Source: Acidobacteriota bacterium (lineage in GTDB: Bacteria; Acidobacteriota; Blastocatellia; Pyrinomonadales; Pyrinomonadaceae). From it: 49,081 nucleotides of DNA. The position numbers and the translations under genes are program-made. The first letter of the stretch is position 1, and each line of letters begins with the position of its first letter. The notes beneath the pieces were generated by a model, which searched no databases, was not told the origin of the DNA, and was given only the letters and a program-made list of their open reading frames with translations. This document shows positions 20,453 through 28,791 of the stretch, one piece after another. The DNA lies in assembly GCA_019239425.1 (NCBI GenBank), contig JAFAZX010000025.1, positions 1-49,081 of the forward strand, read 5' to 3'.

Positions 20453-22681
20453 ATGCCTAAGAGACCTTTGCTGCTTTTCTTCTGCGCGCTGTTGGCGTGC
20501 GCGCCGCACGTCCAAGCTCAGAAGAAGCCCCAGGCCAAGCCGGCGCAGGCGAAGGAGAAGGCGGCCCCCGCTTCGAAGACTCGCGCGGGCGTCCGCGTCC
20601 CCGCGGAGACGCTTCTGCAGATCATACAGGCGGAGGACGAGCGCCGCTGGGAGGACTCGGACTTGGGGAAGCTGCTCTCCGACCCGAACCCCTCGGTGCG
20701 CGCGCGGGCGGCGCTCGCGGCCGGGCGCATCGGCGACGAGGGCGCGGTCGCGCCGCTCGGCAACCTGCTCAACTCAGACCGCGACGAGACGGTGCGCGCG
20801 ACCGCGGCCTTCGCGCTCGGCGAGGTTGAAGCGGAGTCCGGGGCCGCCGCGCTCACAGAGACTCTGCGCCTGTCGAGGTCGCCGGAGCTGCGCGCGCGCT
20901 GCGTCGAGGCGCTCGGCAAGATCGTCGCCGCGCTGCCCGAGGGGCGCGCCGACGCGAAGAAGCGAATCGGCGACGCCATCAACTCGACGCTCGCCGCCGA
21001 GCAAAGACTCAAGCAGCCGAACCGCGCGCTCGTCCTTCTCGGCCTGACGGCGATGCTGCGCGCGCGACCCGAAAACGGCGCGCGCACCGTCGCACTCTTC
21101 CTCGCCTCGACGGACGCGCGCGTGCGCGCCGACGCGGCCAACGCCCTCGCGCGGATGCGCGCGAAGGACTCGCTCGAACGCCTGCGCGTGATGCTCGCGA
21201 CCGACGCCGACGCGGTGGCGCGGGCCAACGCCGCGCGCGCCCTCGGCGCGGCGGAGGACGCGGGCGCCTTCGAAGTGCTCGCCCAGCACGCGGCGACCGA
21301 CACGGACGTGCGCGTGCGCGTCAGCGCCGTCCGCGCGCTCGCGCAGATCAAAGAGCCGCGCGCCGCCGAGCCGCTCGTCCGCCGCTGCGGCGAGCTGTTC
21401 GCCGCTTACAAGTCCGCGCGCGTGGGCGGCGCGCCGAACCCGCCGGAGGTGAACGAGCTTCTGGAAGTCGCGACCGCCCTGGGGCGCGTGCTGGCGAACT
21501 CGAACGACGAGCGCACGCTGACGCTCCTGCGCGCGGCGCGCGAGGCCGGCCTGGTCGCGCCCGAGGTCGAGACCGCTTTGGCGCGCATCGCCCCGACGCA
21601 GTACCTGCGCGACAAAGGGGTCGCGGATTTCGTCGCGCAGGCTTCGCGCCGCGGCGCGGCGGGCGTGACGTGGCAGAAGGTCTCGGCCCTGGCGCAGGGC
21701 CTGGGCGAGATGGCCGGCGTCACGTCCGCGCAGGTCGGCAATAGCGTCGTGACGCTTCAGGCCGACGCGCAGATCGCCCTGCGCGCGCTCGTGCAGAGTC
21801 CTTCGACGCCGCCCTCCGCGCTGCCCGACCTGCTGCGCTCGCTCGCGGCCTTCAAGCCGATAGACCTCGCGGGCGTCGCGCGCGCGGCGCTCTCGAACCC
21901 GGACGTCATCGCGCGCGCCACCGCCGCGGACATCCTCTCGACGCTCCCGCCCGAACCAGACACGGCGCGCGTCCTCGCGGAAGCTCTGCCGCGCGCGCTG
22001 CAAGATGAGACGGACGACGCGGCGCTCTCCATCCTCGGCGCGCTCTCCAAACAGACGGGGGCGGAGGTCGAGCCGGCCGTCAAGTCGGCGCTCGAGACGA
22101 CGACCGACTACCTCGTGCGCCGCCGCGCGGCCGACCTCCTGCGCGAGCGCGCGGGCGGCCCCGCCGCCGCCGAGCGCCGCGTCGAGACCGTCAACACGCG
22201 CAACCACCGGGAGGACTACGAGCGCGCCGTCGCGCGCATCGGCAAGACGGTGCGCGCCGTCATCAACACGGACAAGGGCACGTTCACGATGGAGCTGCTG
22301 CCCGAAGAGGCGCCGCTGACGGTCGACAACTTCGTGGGGCTGGCGCGGAAGAACTACTTCAACAACGTCCCCTTCCACCGCGTCGTGCCCAACTTCGTCG
22401 TGCAGGGCGGCGACCCGCGCGGCGACGGCAACGGCGGCCCAGGCTACCAGATACGCTGCGAGATCAACGAGGTGCCCTACAACCGCGGCGCGGTCGGGAT
22501 GGCGCTCTCGGGCAAGGACACGGGCGGCTCGCAGTGGTTCGTGACGCACTCGCCGCAGCCGCACCTCGACGGCGGCTACACGGTCTTCGGCCGCGTCGTC
22601 GAAGGGATGGAGGTGGTCGACCGCATCGTCCGCGGCGACCGCATCCGCTCCGTCACCATCACCGAGACCAAAGGCAAGTAA
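20453..22681 (+). CDS. Secreted HEAT-repeat protein with C-terminal cyclophilin peptidyl-prolyl isomerase
   Basis: 742 residues with a signal peptide (RPLLLFFCALLACAPHVQAQ). After a Lys/Ala/Pro-rich linker, about residues 50-560 are HEAT repeats: helical pairs such as NPSVRARAALAAGRIGDEGA and DETVRATAAFALGEVEAESG recur many times. Residues about 599-742 are a bacterial-type cyclophilin: VINTDKGTFTMELLPEEAPL, PFHRVVPNFVVQGGDPRGDG, GAVGMALSGKDTGGSQWFVT and GGYTVFGRVVEGMEVVDRI carry the catalytic Arg, Phe, Met and Gln positions. The likely role is a periplasmic folding factor with a large protein-binding scaffold. Start at ATG 20453; an in-frame TTG three codons upstream is less likely. Confidence 0.9.
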   Translation: MPKRPLLLFFCALLACAPHVQAQKKPQAKPAQAKEKAAPASKTRAGVRVPAETLLQIIQAEDERRWEDSDLGKLLSDPNPSVRARAALAAGRIGDEGAVAPLGNLLNSDRDETVRATAAFALGEVEAESGAAALTETLRLSRSPELRARCVEALGKIVAALPEGRADAKKRIGDAINSTLAAEQRLKQPNRALVLLGLTAMLRARPENGARTVALFLASTDARVRADAANALARMRAKDSLERLRVMLATDADAVARANAARALGAAEDAGAFEVLAQHAATDTDVRVRVSAVRALAQIKEPRAAEPLVRRCGELFAAYKSARVGGAPNPPEVNELLEVATALGRVLANSNDERTLTLLRAAREAGLVAPEVETALARIAPTQYLRDKGVADFVAQASRRGAAGVTWQKVSALAQGLGEMAGVTSAQVGNSVVTLQADAQIALRALVQSPSTPPSALPDLLRSLAAFKPIDLAGVARAALSNPDVIARATAADILSTLPPEPDTARVLAEALPRALQDETDDAALSILGALSKQTGAEVEPAVKSALETTTDYLVRRRAADLLRERAGGPAAAERRVETVNTRNHREDYERAVARIGKTVRAVINTDKGTFTMELLPEEAPLTVDNFVGLARKNYFNNVPFHRVVPNFVVQGGDPRGDGNGGPGYQIRCEINEVPYNRGAVGMALSGKDTGGSQWFVTHSPQPHLDGGYTVFGRVVEGMEVVDRIVRGDRIRSVTITETKGK

Positions 22682-22702
22682 CGGAAAATTTATCTTTAAC
22701 AT

Positions 22703-22734
22703 TCGTGCGGGTAAGATTTCGTGCGGGTAAGATT
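22703..22734. repeat. Perfect tandem duplication, 16-bp unit
   Basis: TCGTGCGGGTAAGATT occurs twice head to tail (22703-22718, 22719-22734), directly before the second CACAGAG palindrome. The candidate GTG start of the next ORF lies in the second unit. Confidence 0.95.
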
Positions 22735-24568
22735 TTTTCACCACAGAGACACAGAGGCACGGCTTGGGGCCGATAGTTCAAGAAGCTGTGCCTCTGTGTC
22801 TCTGTGGTTAATCTCCTTCGCGCTGCTACTGGCGGCGGCGGTGCATCCGGCCGCGCGGCAGGACGTGGCGAACAGGCAGTCGAAGAACGGCCCGCCGCCG
22901 CCGCGCACGCTCTACCGCATCAGCCTCGAACTCGACTTCGACGCGCGCGCGTTCAAGGGGCGCGAGCGCGTGCGCTGGGTCAACCGCGACGACCGCCCCG
23001 CCTCGGTCGTCTACTTCCATCTTTATCCGAACCTGCGCGCCGAAGACGAGCGCCCCGGCGCGCAGGCGGCTCAGGCCGACGCGGCCGCGCCCGAAGAGCC
23101 GCGCCTCGAAGTGACCGCGGCGCGCGCGGCCGAGAGCGGGCAGGCGCTCCCCTTCAACTCCGAAGACGACGGCGCGACGCTGCGCGTCCTTCTGCGCGAG
23201 GTGGTCGCGCCCGGCAACTCGACCGAGCTGGAACTCTCCTTCAAAGGCACCGTCCCCGAGATCGACCCCGACGAGACGAGCCTCACGGCGCACGTCGTCC
23301 AGCAGGTCGGCGCGGCCATGCGCGCCACGCGCGAGATAAGGCGCGCGCGCGACACCAACTTCGTCTCGCGCGGCGTGATGCTCCTGGGCAGCTTCTACCC
23401 CGTGCTCGCCGCGCGCGAGGGCGACGACTGGCAGCGCAAGGTCGAGCCGAGCGTCGGCGACAACTTCTTCACGGACGTGGCCGACTACGAGGTCGAGGTC
23501 GAGACTTCGGAAGGCGTCAACCTCTACACCTCCGCCGAGCAGCTGCAACCAGAGACTGCCGCGGGGCGCGCGCGAAGGCTGAGCTTCGCGGGCGAAGACC
23601 TGCGCGGCTTCGCGCTCGTCGCGGGGCGCACCCTGCGGATGGAGGAGCGCGAGTCGGGCGGCGTCCGCGTCCGCTCGGTCTACACGCCCGAGCACGAGAA
23701 GGTCGGGCGCCGCGTGCTCGGCGTGGCGGCCGACGCCGCGCGGGCTTACGCCGCGCGCTTCGGCCCGCTGCCCTTCAAGAACGTCACGGTCACCGAGGCG
23801 CCGCTCGTCGCGGGCTTCGGCAGCGTCGAGTTCGCGGGCCTCGCCGTCATCGCGGGCGCCTTCTACGTGGACTTCGACTCGCCCGCGATGCGCGCGCTCC
23901 CCGAGCTCGTGCGCGAGCAGCGCCAGAGCGTCGAAGACAACCTCGAGTTCGCCGCGGCGCAGGGCGTCGCGCGGCAGTGGTGGGGCGGCGCGGTCGGCAG
24001 CGACCCCGCGCGCCAGCCCGTCCTGCACGAGGCGCTCTCGCAGTTCTCGGCGCTGCTCTACGTGCAGGACGTGCGCGGCGCGGAGAGCGCGCGGCAGGTG
24101 CAGGACGACCAACTGCGCGGCGTCTACCAGGTCTACCGAACCTTCGGCGGCGAGGACACGACGGCCGACCGCCCCGCGCGCGACTACCGCAACTCCTTCC
24201 AGTACGCCGCGGTCGTCGCCGGCAAGGGCGCGCTCATGTTCGTCGAGCTGCGAAGGTTGTTAGGCGAGGAACGTTTCTTTAAAGCCCTGCGCGGCTACTA
24301 CGAGGCGAACCGTTTAGAAGTCGCCGAGACGGAAGACCTGCGCTCGGCCTTCGCCGCGGTCGCCGAACTCCCGCAGCGGCGCGCGCTCACGCGCACCTTC
24401 AACCGCTGGCTCTCCGAGCGCCACGGCGACGAAGACATCGCCCCGCCCAACCCGCAGCTCCTCGCCGCCCTCGGCTTCACCCCCGAACAACAACAGGCCG
24501 CCCGCGACCGCAACGCCTTCTCCCGCCTCGGCCGCTTCTTCTGGCGCCAGATGACCCGCATCCGTTGA
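22721..24568 (+). CDS. M1-aminopeptidase-like secreted protein without zinc ligands
   Basis: 615 residues from the GTG at 22721; a GTG at 22796 is an alternative. The hydrophobic stretch SLWLISFALLLAAAV acts as signal peptide. Its first residues, and everything upstream of them, are encoded by the CACAGAG palindrome. The rest follows the M1 fold: an N-terminal beta domain (RISLELDFDARAFKGRERVR), then the catalytic-like domain. At the HExxH site the sequence is Q414-G-V-A-R418, followed by QWWGG, and the third ligand E437 (HEALSQF) is retained at the correct x18 spacing. Two of three zinc ligands and the catalytic Glu are therefore lost, and it should not be an active aminopeptidase. A binding or scaffold role is likely. 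Assignment to M1 is mine by motif alignment. Confidence 0.78.
   Translation: MRVRFFHHRDTEARLGADSSRSCASVSLWLISFALLLAAAVHPAARQDVANRQSKNGPPPPRTLYRISLELDFDARAFKGRERVRWVNRDDRPASVVYFHLYPNLRAEDERPGAQAAQADAAAPEEPRLEVTAARAAESGQALPFNSEDDGATLRVLLREVVAPGNSTELELSFKGTVPEIDPDETSLTAHVVQQVGAAMRATREIRRARDTNFVSRGVMLLGSFYPVLAAREGDDWQRKVEPSVGDNFFTDVADYEVEVETSEGVNLYTSAEQLQPETAAGRARRLSFAGEDLRGFALVAGRTLRMEERESGGVRVRSVYTPEHEKVGRRVLGVAADAARAYAARFGPLPFKNVTVTEAPLVAGFGSVEFAGLAVIAGAFYVDFDSPAMRALPELVREQRQSVEDNLEFAAAQGVARQWWGGAVGSDPARQPVLHEALSQFSALLYVQDVRGAESARQVQDDQLRGVYQVYRTFGGEDTTADRPARDYRNSFQYAAVVAGKGALMFVELRRLLGEERFFKALRGYYEANRLEVAETEDLRSAFAAVAELPQRRALTRTFNRWLSERHGDEDIAPPNPQLLAALGFTPEQQQAARDRNAFSRLGRFFWRQMTRIR
22737..22811. 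repeat. CACAGAG palindrome, copy 2 (inside an open reading frame)
   Basis: Arms 22737-22763 and 22785-22811 pair at 25 of 27 positions. It has no stop codon in the frame of the M1-like gene, so it may be translated as the start of its signal peptide. Confidence 0.92.
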
Positions 24569-24594
24569 CTTCAAAAATCCTCTGACCGTTTAAT
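24565..24594 (+). promoter_or_regulatory. Promoter for the EVE-nuclease gene
   Basis: TTGACT (24565-24570) and TTTAAT (24589-24594) with an 18-base spacer, each 5 of 6 to consensus. It overlaps the stop of the preceding gene and lies 48 bp before the ATG at 24642. Confidence 0.5.
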
Positions 24595-24641
24595 GCCACA
24601 GCACTGTTTATTAGCCGCCACTAATTTAAACGGAGCCGCGC

Positions 24642-25664
24642 ATGATTCACGAATGGTGGTCTGACAGATCTGACGAACGCTTCTGGCTTGAGGTTACGCA
24701 ACGTACAGATTTGGGGGCCAACTTAAAGGCGCCTCAGACAAACGAGCAGGGCAACGAATTCTGGAGCTATTCACTGCTTAAGTATGTACGGCCGGGCGAC
24801 ATAATCTTTCATTACCACCGGCTTGAACAAGCTATCGTCGCGCTCTCTGCTGCCGTCGGGGAGGTGTGGGAAGATGACATCGTTTGGGCTGCCAGAGGAA
24901 CATCAGCGCGAACCGCCGGGATACATCCTCATCCCCGCCACGGCTGGTACATAGGGCTGGAGCGGTTCTCAACCCTGGAACAAGTCGTAAGGTTAGAACA
25001 GATCAGGGACGAACAATCAGCGATGATTGAGATGCGGGACAAACTAGCCGCACTCGCCGGCGAGCCGCTTTACTTCCCGTTCGAGCTCGGTCAACGACGT
25101 CCCCTCCGGCCTATGCAGGGCTACTTATTCAAGCTGCCTCGCTTTTTTGTGGAACGGTTCCCTGACCTTACGAAAGGCGTCGCCTTGGGCGCGTTCGCTC
25201 CAGTAGCTCGCGTCGTTCAGAAACTCGGAAACTCTTACCGCCCGGCTGACGAGGCAACCGCTGTCGGACAGCGTGATCCTTTTTCTGTTGACCCGGCGTT
25301 AGTCGAGCGCGGCTTACGTGGTCATGCTTTCACCCAGAACGCACTAGCGAAATACCTGCGCGAGCATGGGCTTGATCCGCGCTCGCCGCGTCCCGACGAG
25401 CCGAACTTTGACCTTGCCTGGGTCAATCAAGACGTCAGCTGGATAGCGGAGGTCAAGTCACTCACTAAGGCGAACGAGGAGAAGCAACTACGACTAGGCC
25501 TGGGGCAGCTACTCAGGTATCGCCAAGTCCTTAGCTTACAAGGGCCGGTACGGGCTGTGCTTGTAGCAGAGCGGCAGCCTACTGACGACACATGGGATTT
25601 GCTTTGTCAGGAGTTAAATATAATGCTTTTGTGGCCGGGCAACTGGGACAAAAAACTTCCTTGA
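24642..25664 (+). CDS. Fusion of EVE/PUA-like domain to PD-(D/E)XK nuclease; probable modification-dependent restriction enzyme
   Basis: 340 residues. Residues 1-175 (MIHEWWSDRSDERFWLEVTQ, FWSYSLLKYVRPGDIIFHYH, IVWAARGTSAR) look like the EVE/PUA-type domain of type IV enzymes, which reads modified bases; this is pattern recognition, not a search. Residues 222-250 (ERGLRGHAFTQNALAKYLRE) form the helical lead-in common to this nuclease class. D257, then E270-V-K272, and the Q289 helix (GLGQLLRYR) give an intact PD-(D/E)XK site. Codon use and base composition are plainly more AT-rich than the neighbours, so recent transfer is likely. It stands alone with its own promoter and no methyltransferase partner, as expected for a type IV enzyme. 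Confidence 0.78.
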   Translation: MIHEWWSDRSDERFWLEVTQRTDLGANLKAPQTNEQGNEFWSYSLLKYVRPGDIIFHYHRLEQAIVALSAAVGEVWEDDIVWAARGTSARTAGIHPHPRHGWYIGLERFSTLEQVVRLEQIRDEQSAMIEMRDKLAALAGEPLYFPFELGQRRPLRPMQGYLFKLPRFFVERFPDLTKGVALGAFAPVARVVQKLGNSYRPADEATAVGQRDPFSVDPALVERGLRGHAFTQNALAKYLREHGLDPRSPRPDEPNFDLAWVNQDVSWIAEVKSLTKANEEKQLRLGLGQLLRYRQVLSLQGPVRAVLVAERQPTDDTWDLLCQELNIMLLWPGNWDKKLP

Positions 25665-25685
25665 AGATTAGGTGAGTCTTCCATT

Positions 25686-26252
25686 ATGAGTGGGCGAGCT
25701 TTCACGAAGATTGAGACAGGGAGGTTGGTGTTGCGCCGCCTGTGTGACGGAGACCTCGGGGCGTTTATGGCGTATTTGAATGACCCTTTGGTGGCGCGGT
25801 ATCAGTCTTGGGAGTCTTACACTGAGGCGCAGGCGCGGGAGGTGATTGAGCGGCAGAGGGGGGTTGAGCCGGGGAGGCCGGGCGAGTGGTTCACGTTCGC
25901 GGCGGAGTTGAAGGGGACGGGGGAGTTGGCCGGGCACGTCGCCCTGAGCGTGAAGGCGGACGACCCGCGGCAGGCGGAGATCGGCTTCACCTTCGCGCGC
26001 GGGCGGCAGGGGCGGGGCCTTGCGCGCGAGGCGGCCGAAGCCGTGCTCGAATACGCCTTCGGCGTGTTGGGCCTGCACCGCGTGGTGGCAATCACCGACT
26101 GCGAGAACGAGCGCTCGGTGGCGCTCCTCGAAAGATTGGGGATGAGGCGCGAGGGGCACTTCGTCGAGAACATCTGGTTCAAAGGGGCCTGGGGGTCGGA
26201 GTACCTCTACGCCCTGCTGAGGAGGGAGTGGCTTTCGAGGCGCGGCGTCTGA
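25686..26252 (+). CDS. GNAT acetyltransferase, RimJ/RimL type
   Basis: 188 residues. It starts with the family's IETGRLVLRRLCDGDLGAF, has EIGFTFARGRQGRGLAREAA (acetyl-CoA pyrophosphate loop R-x-G-R-G-L/A) and HRVVAITDCENERSVALLERLGM, then GHFVENIWFKGAWGSEYLYA. It transfers an acetyl group from acetyl-CoA to an amine, probably a ribosomal-protein N-terminus or a small molecule. The first 200 bp are less GC-rich than the rest. A bidirectional terminator follows. Confidence 0.88.
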   Translation: MSGRAFTKIETGRLVLRRLCDGDLGAFMAYLNDPLVARYQSWESYTEAQAREVIERQRGVEPGRPGEWFTFAAELKGTGELAGHVALSVKADDPRQAEIGFTFARGRQGRGLAREAAEAVLEYAFGVLGLHRVVAITDCENERSVALLERLGMRREGHFVENIWFKGAWGSEYLYALLRREWLSRRGV

Positions 26253-26278
26253 AAAGTCGAAGCGTCAGGACGGACGGA

Positions 26279-26314
26279 GGGGCGTGCGCTTACATCGACA
26301 AGCGCACGCCCCTC
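26279..26314. terminator. Bidirectional hairpin terminator
   Basis: Arms AGGGGCGTGCGCTT (26279-26292) and AAGCGCACGCCCCT (26301-26314) are a perfect 14-bp stem between the convergent GNAT and PEP-CTERM genes. GCGTTTAGTTAA follows on the plus strand. Confidence 0.8.
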
Positions 26315-26339
26315 GCGTTTAGTTAATCTCGGAAGTTCC

Positions 26340-27011
26340 TCAGCCCCTGCGCCGACGGCGCGCGCGGGTGGCGATGCCGGCGAGGCCGGTGCCGAAGAGG
26401 ATGATCGTCATCGGCTCGGGGACGGCCGAGGGGGCCCGGCCGAAGCTGAAGTTGTCGAGCAGGGGGATGCCGGGCGACTGCCCCGGGGCGGCCGAGAGCG
26501 TCGTGAAGCGGATCGAGGCGATGGCGACGTCGGTCGTGATGCCGAAGAAGCCGCGGTCGGGCCGCAGCGGCGTGTTGACGAGGAAGGTCTGGCCGTTCGC
26601 GAGCACGACCTGGAAGGGCGACCCCGTTGGGTTCGTGCTCATGAGGTCGGTGCCGATGGCCGTGATGCCCGCCGGCAGCGTCACGTCGATGAAGCCGAAC
26701 CCGCCCAGCACCGCGCCCGAGTTGAACTGGAAGAGCGGCGCGAAGAACCCCGAGTCCAGCACGGAGACCTGGAGACTCCCGCCGGACGGGCCGCTGAAGG
26801 TGACGCCCGAGAGCGTCAGCGGCGAGGGGAAGTTGGCGACGGTGTTGGGCGGGGCGATGCCCTCGAAGGTGAGGGTCGTCAGGTTGGTCGCCGCGGCGTT
26901 GAAGAGCGCGCGGGTGGTGTAGACGACGGCGTCGGCGCGCGCGGGCGCCGAGGCGCACGCGACGGCGGCGAAGGCCGCCAGGGCGAAGAGCAGTTTCCGA
27001 AGGGTCTTCAT
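26340..27011 (-). CDS. PEP-CTERM sorting-domain protein
   Basis: 223 residues. Signal peptide at the start (MKTLRKLLFALAAFAAVACA). The middle is a beta-rich domain with TTLTFEGIAPPNTVANFPSP and LLDNFSFGRAP. The C-terminus VPEPMTIILFGTGLAGIATR followed by a run of arginines is a textbook PEP-CTERM signal (VPEP, helix, basic end). Such proteins are processed by exosortase and usually go to exopolysaccharide or the surface; no exosortase is in the window. AGGAGA precedes the ATG at 27011. The frame is open further upstream but without family sequence. The 27012-27200 region is a GC-rich leader in which I found no recognised riboswitch. Confidence 0.88.
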   Translation of the reverse strand: MKTLRKLLFALAAFAAVACASAPARADAVVYTTRALFNAAATNLTTLTFEGIAPPNTVANFPSPLTLSGVTFSGPSGGSLQVSVLDSGFFAPLFQFNSGAVLGGFGFIDVTLPAGITAIGTDLMSTNPTGSPFQVVLANGQTFLVNTPLRPDRGFFGITTDVAIASIRFTTLSAAPGQSPGIPLLDNFSFGRAPSAVPEPMTIILFGTGLAGIATRARRRRRG

Positions 27012-27248
27012 GAACGAGTCTCCTTTGTCCCTAAAGGCGAGGGCACTCCCGCGGGCGCCTGCTTGCGCCGCCGGCTCCTTGATGTCAGAGAGGGCGAGCC
27101 GGCCCGGGTGCGGCGGGGCACGCGCGAAACCCTCCGGCTCTCTGTTTTGATTTGGGAGCGCGGCCAGCTTATGCGCCGCCGCGCGGGTTGTCAAGATTTA
27201 TAGTTTTGAGTTTGGGGCGGGAGGGCATATGATTCCGGCGTCAGCCGC

Positions 27249-27623
27249 ATGTCCGTCATCTACACCATCGACAGGCCCGGCCGCGTCGTCTACCTGACGA
27301 CGGTCGGCGACACCGTCTTCGAAGAGTGGCGGGACACGCTGCTCAAGGTCTTCGCCGACCCGGCCTTCGAGACGGGCTTCCACTTCATCAGCGACCGCAG
27401 GCGCGCGGCGGCCCCGGACGCGGAGTTCGTCGAGCGGGAGGTCGTCTTCATCCGCGAGCACGAGCGGGAGGTGGGCCGCTGCCGCTGGGCGGCCGTCGTC
27501 CCAGACCCCGCGACCGACGGGGCGGCGCGCTCCGTCACCACGCGCGCGGGGATGTCGGAGGTCGAGGTCGGCTTCTTCTACGACCTGGCGGCGGCGCGCC
27601 GCTGGGTTTTCAATCGGGAGTAG
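27249..27623 (+). CDS. Hypothetical protein, 124 residues
   Basis: Soluble and acidic/basic mixed, starting MSVIYTIDRPGRVVYLTTVG with an alternating strand/helix pattern (EEWRDTLLKVFADPAF, GFHFISDRRR, CRWAAVVPDP, FFYDLAAARRWVF). This order resembles small SpoIIAA/STAS-like proteins, but the match is weak and I assign no function. The start is the first ATG and the ribosome binding site is poor. It is divergent from the PEP-CTERM gene. Confidence 0.7.
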   Translation: MSVIYTIDRPGRVVYLTTVGDTVFEEWRDTLLKVFADPAFETGFHFISDRRRAAAPDAEFVEREVVFIREHEREVGRCRWAAVVPDPATDGAARSVTTRAGMSEVEVGFFYDLAAARRWVFNRE

Positions 27624-27663
27624 AAGTTATACGAACTTGCAAATCTAAATAAGGCCCCTTCAC

Positions 27664-27803
27664 GCTGGGAGCGCGGGCATCCCTGCCCGCTAGCGCGCGG
27701 AAGCGCGCTGACCGTCTCACTCCTTATCTCAACCTTGAGACCTGAAGTCTCACAGCTTTCGCGCTCTCGCGCTCATGCGGGCAGGGATGCCCGCGCTCCC
27801 AGC
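27664..27803. repeat. Long inverted repeat, GGGAGCGCGGGCATCCCTGC type
   Basis: Perfect 27-bp arms (27664-27690 and 27777-27803) enclose about 86 bp that itself holds smaller palindromes, such as AGCGCGC/GCGCGCT and TCTCAACCTTGAGA. It lies 40 bp after the stop of the 124-residue ORF. Confidence 0.95.
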
Positions 27804-27841
27804 AAACAGATGCCTTATTTTATCCCGCAAGTCGATATTAG

Positions 27842-27911
27842 TTACAGAAACACGGAGGCACAGCTTGTCGAGTTATAAACTCTAAGCTGTGCCTCCGTGT
27901 CTCCGTGGTGA
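27842..27911. repeat. CACAGAG palindrome, copy 3 (CACGGAGG variant)
   Basis: The inner 17 bp of the arms pair perfectly and both arms carry the G variant (CACGGAGG and CCTCCGTG). The outer part is degenerate on the left. It ends 16 bp before the stop of the minus-strand DUF2306 gene. Confidence 0.88.
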
Positions 27912-27927
27912 GATGTTCTTGAAGACC

Positions 27928-28566
27928 TTAGGCGGCGGCGCGCGCGGCCTTGGCGGGCATGGCGGCGCTCGACCTGCGGCCGAAGATGGCGCGCCAGCTA
28001 ATCACGAACGAGGGGACGAAGCAGGCCAGGGCGATGCAGCCCCAGACGACCGAGACGAAGCCGGGCTCGCCCAGCTCCCTGATCGCCGGCACGGCCAGCA
28101 GCGCCCGCGCCACGACGAAGACCATCGCGAACGGGTAGCTGCGCGTCATCCACTCCTGGTGCTGCCGTATGTCGCCCCTGCGGACGGCGTAGAGCGCGAC
28201 GGCCGTCGTCAGGAGCCAGCCGCAAGACTGTATGGTCGCGGCCATCACCAGAGAGGGCGGCCCGAGGCGAATGGCGACGGGCACGGCGAGCGGCGCCGAG
28301 ACGAACGCGCCCGCGACGTAGAGCCTGCCCAGCACCCGGTGCAGCCGCGGGTAGCGGCGGCGCAGACGCGCCGAGAACTGGAACGGCGCGACGAGCAGCG
28401 CGACCGAACCCGCGACCCCGTGGAAGAGTAGGAGCCACTTCACGGGCTCGACGTGCTGCCACACTGGCGAATGCGAATCAAGGAACGCTGTCTCGTAGAA
28501 GTAGAAGACGAAGAGCGTCATCAGGCCGAAGACGGCGAAGAAGACGTGCTTGGCTCTCGAAGACAT
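27928..28566 (-). CDS. DUF2306-family membrane protein
   Basis: 212 residues with several hydrophobic helices. HGVAGSVALLVAPFQFSARLRR, then YPRLHRVLGRLYVAGAFVSA and RRGDIRQHQEWMTRSYPFAM are the family's conserved His/Arg-rich loops between helices, reminiscent of cytochrome b561-like quinol or haem proteins, though no function is established. Start at ATG 28566 with GGAGG nine bases upstream. The last residues are Ala-rich. Confidence 0.82.
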   Translation of the reverse strand: MSSRAKHVFFAVFGLMTLFVFYFYETAFLDSHSPVWQHVEPVKWLLLFHGVAGSVALLVAPFQFSARLRRRYPRLHRVLGRLYVAGAFVSAPLAVPVAIRLGPPSLVMAATIQSCGWLLTTAVALYAVRRGDIRQHQEWMTRSYPFAMVFVVARALLAVPAIRELGEPGFVSVVWGCIALACFVPSFVISWRAIFGRRSSAAMPAKAARAAA

Positions 28567-28791
28567 TTGGCAGACCTCCTCGGCACGGCGGCGTTCGTTT
28601 CACGCGGGCGGCCCTTCCCCAAACTCCGCCCCTGCCCTATACGCGCAGGGCGCGGGCGAGAAGGATCACCTGATGTCAGAGAGATTTCCGCCGCCGCCGC
28701 GCACGTTTTTTCGTACTACCGTGGCGTGCGCGTCCGCATCTAATTCGCCGACGCGGGGCGCCGCGTAAGTTCGCTTCAGGAGGTGTTGCCG

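Noticed and set aside
24642..26252. Toxin-antitoxin pair formed by the nuclease fusion and the GNAT gene
   Set aside because: The GNAT protein looks like RimJ/RimL rather than a toxin-type GNAT, there is no small DNA-binding partner, and the composition of the two genes differs.
27012..27200. Cyclic-di-GMP or other riboswitch before the PEP-CTERM gene
   Set aside because: GC-rich with some self-complementarity, but no conserved aptamer core could be recognised.
27080..28683. 13-bp shared word TGATGTCAGAGAG at 27080 and 28671
   Set aside because: Two copies only, with no shared flanks or palindromic form; could be chance.
28453..28743. Plus-strand ORF of 96 residues overlapping the DUF2306 start
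   Set aside because: Composition looks antisense for its first part, no ribosome binding site, no recognisable domain.
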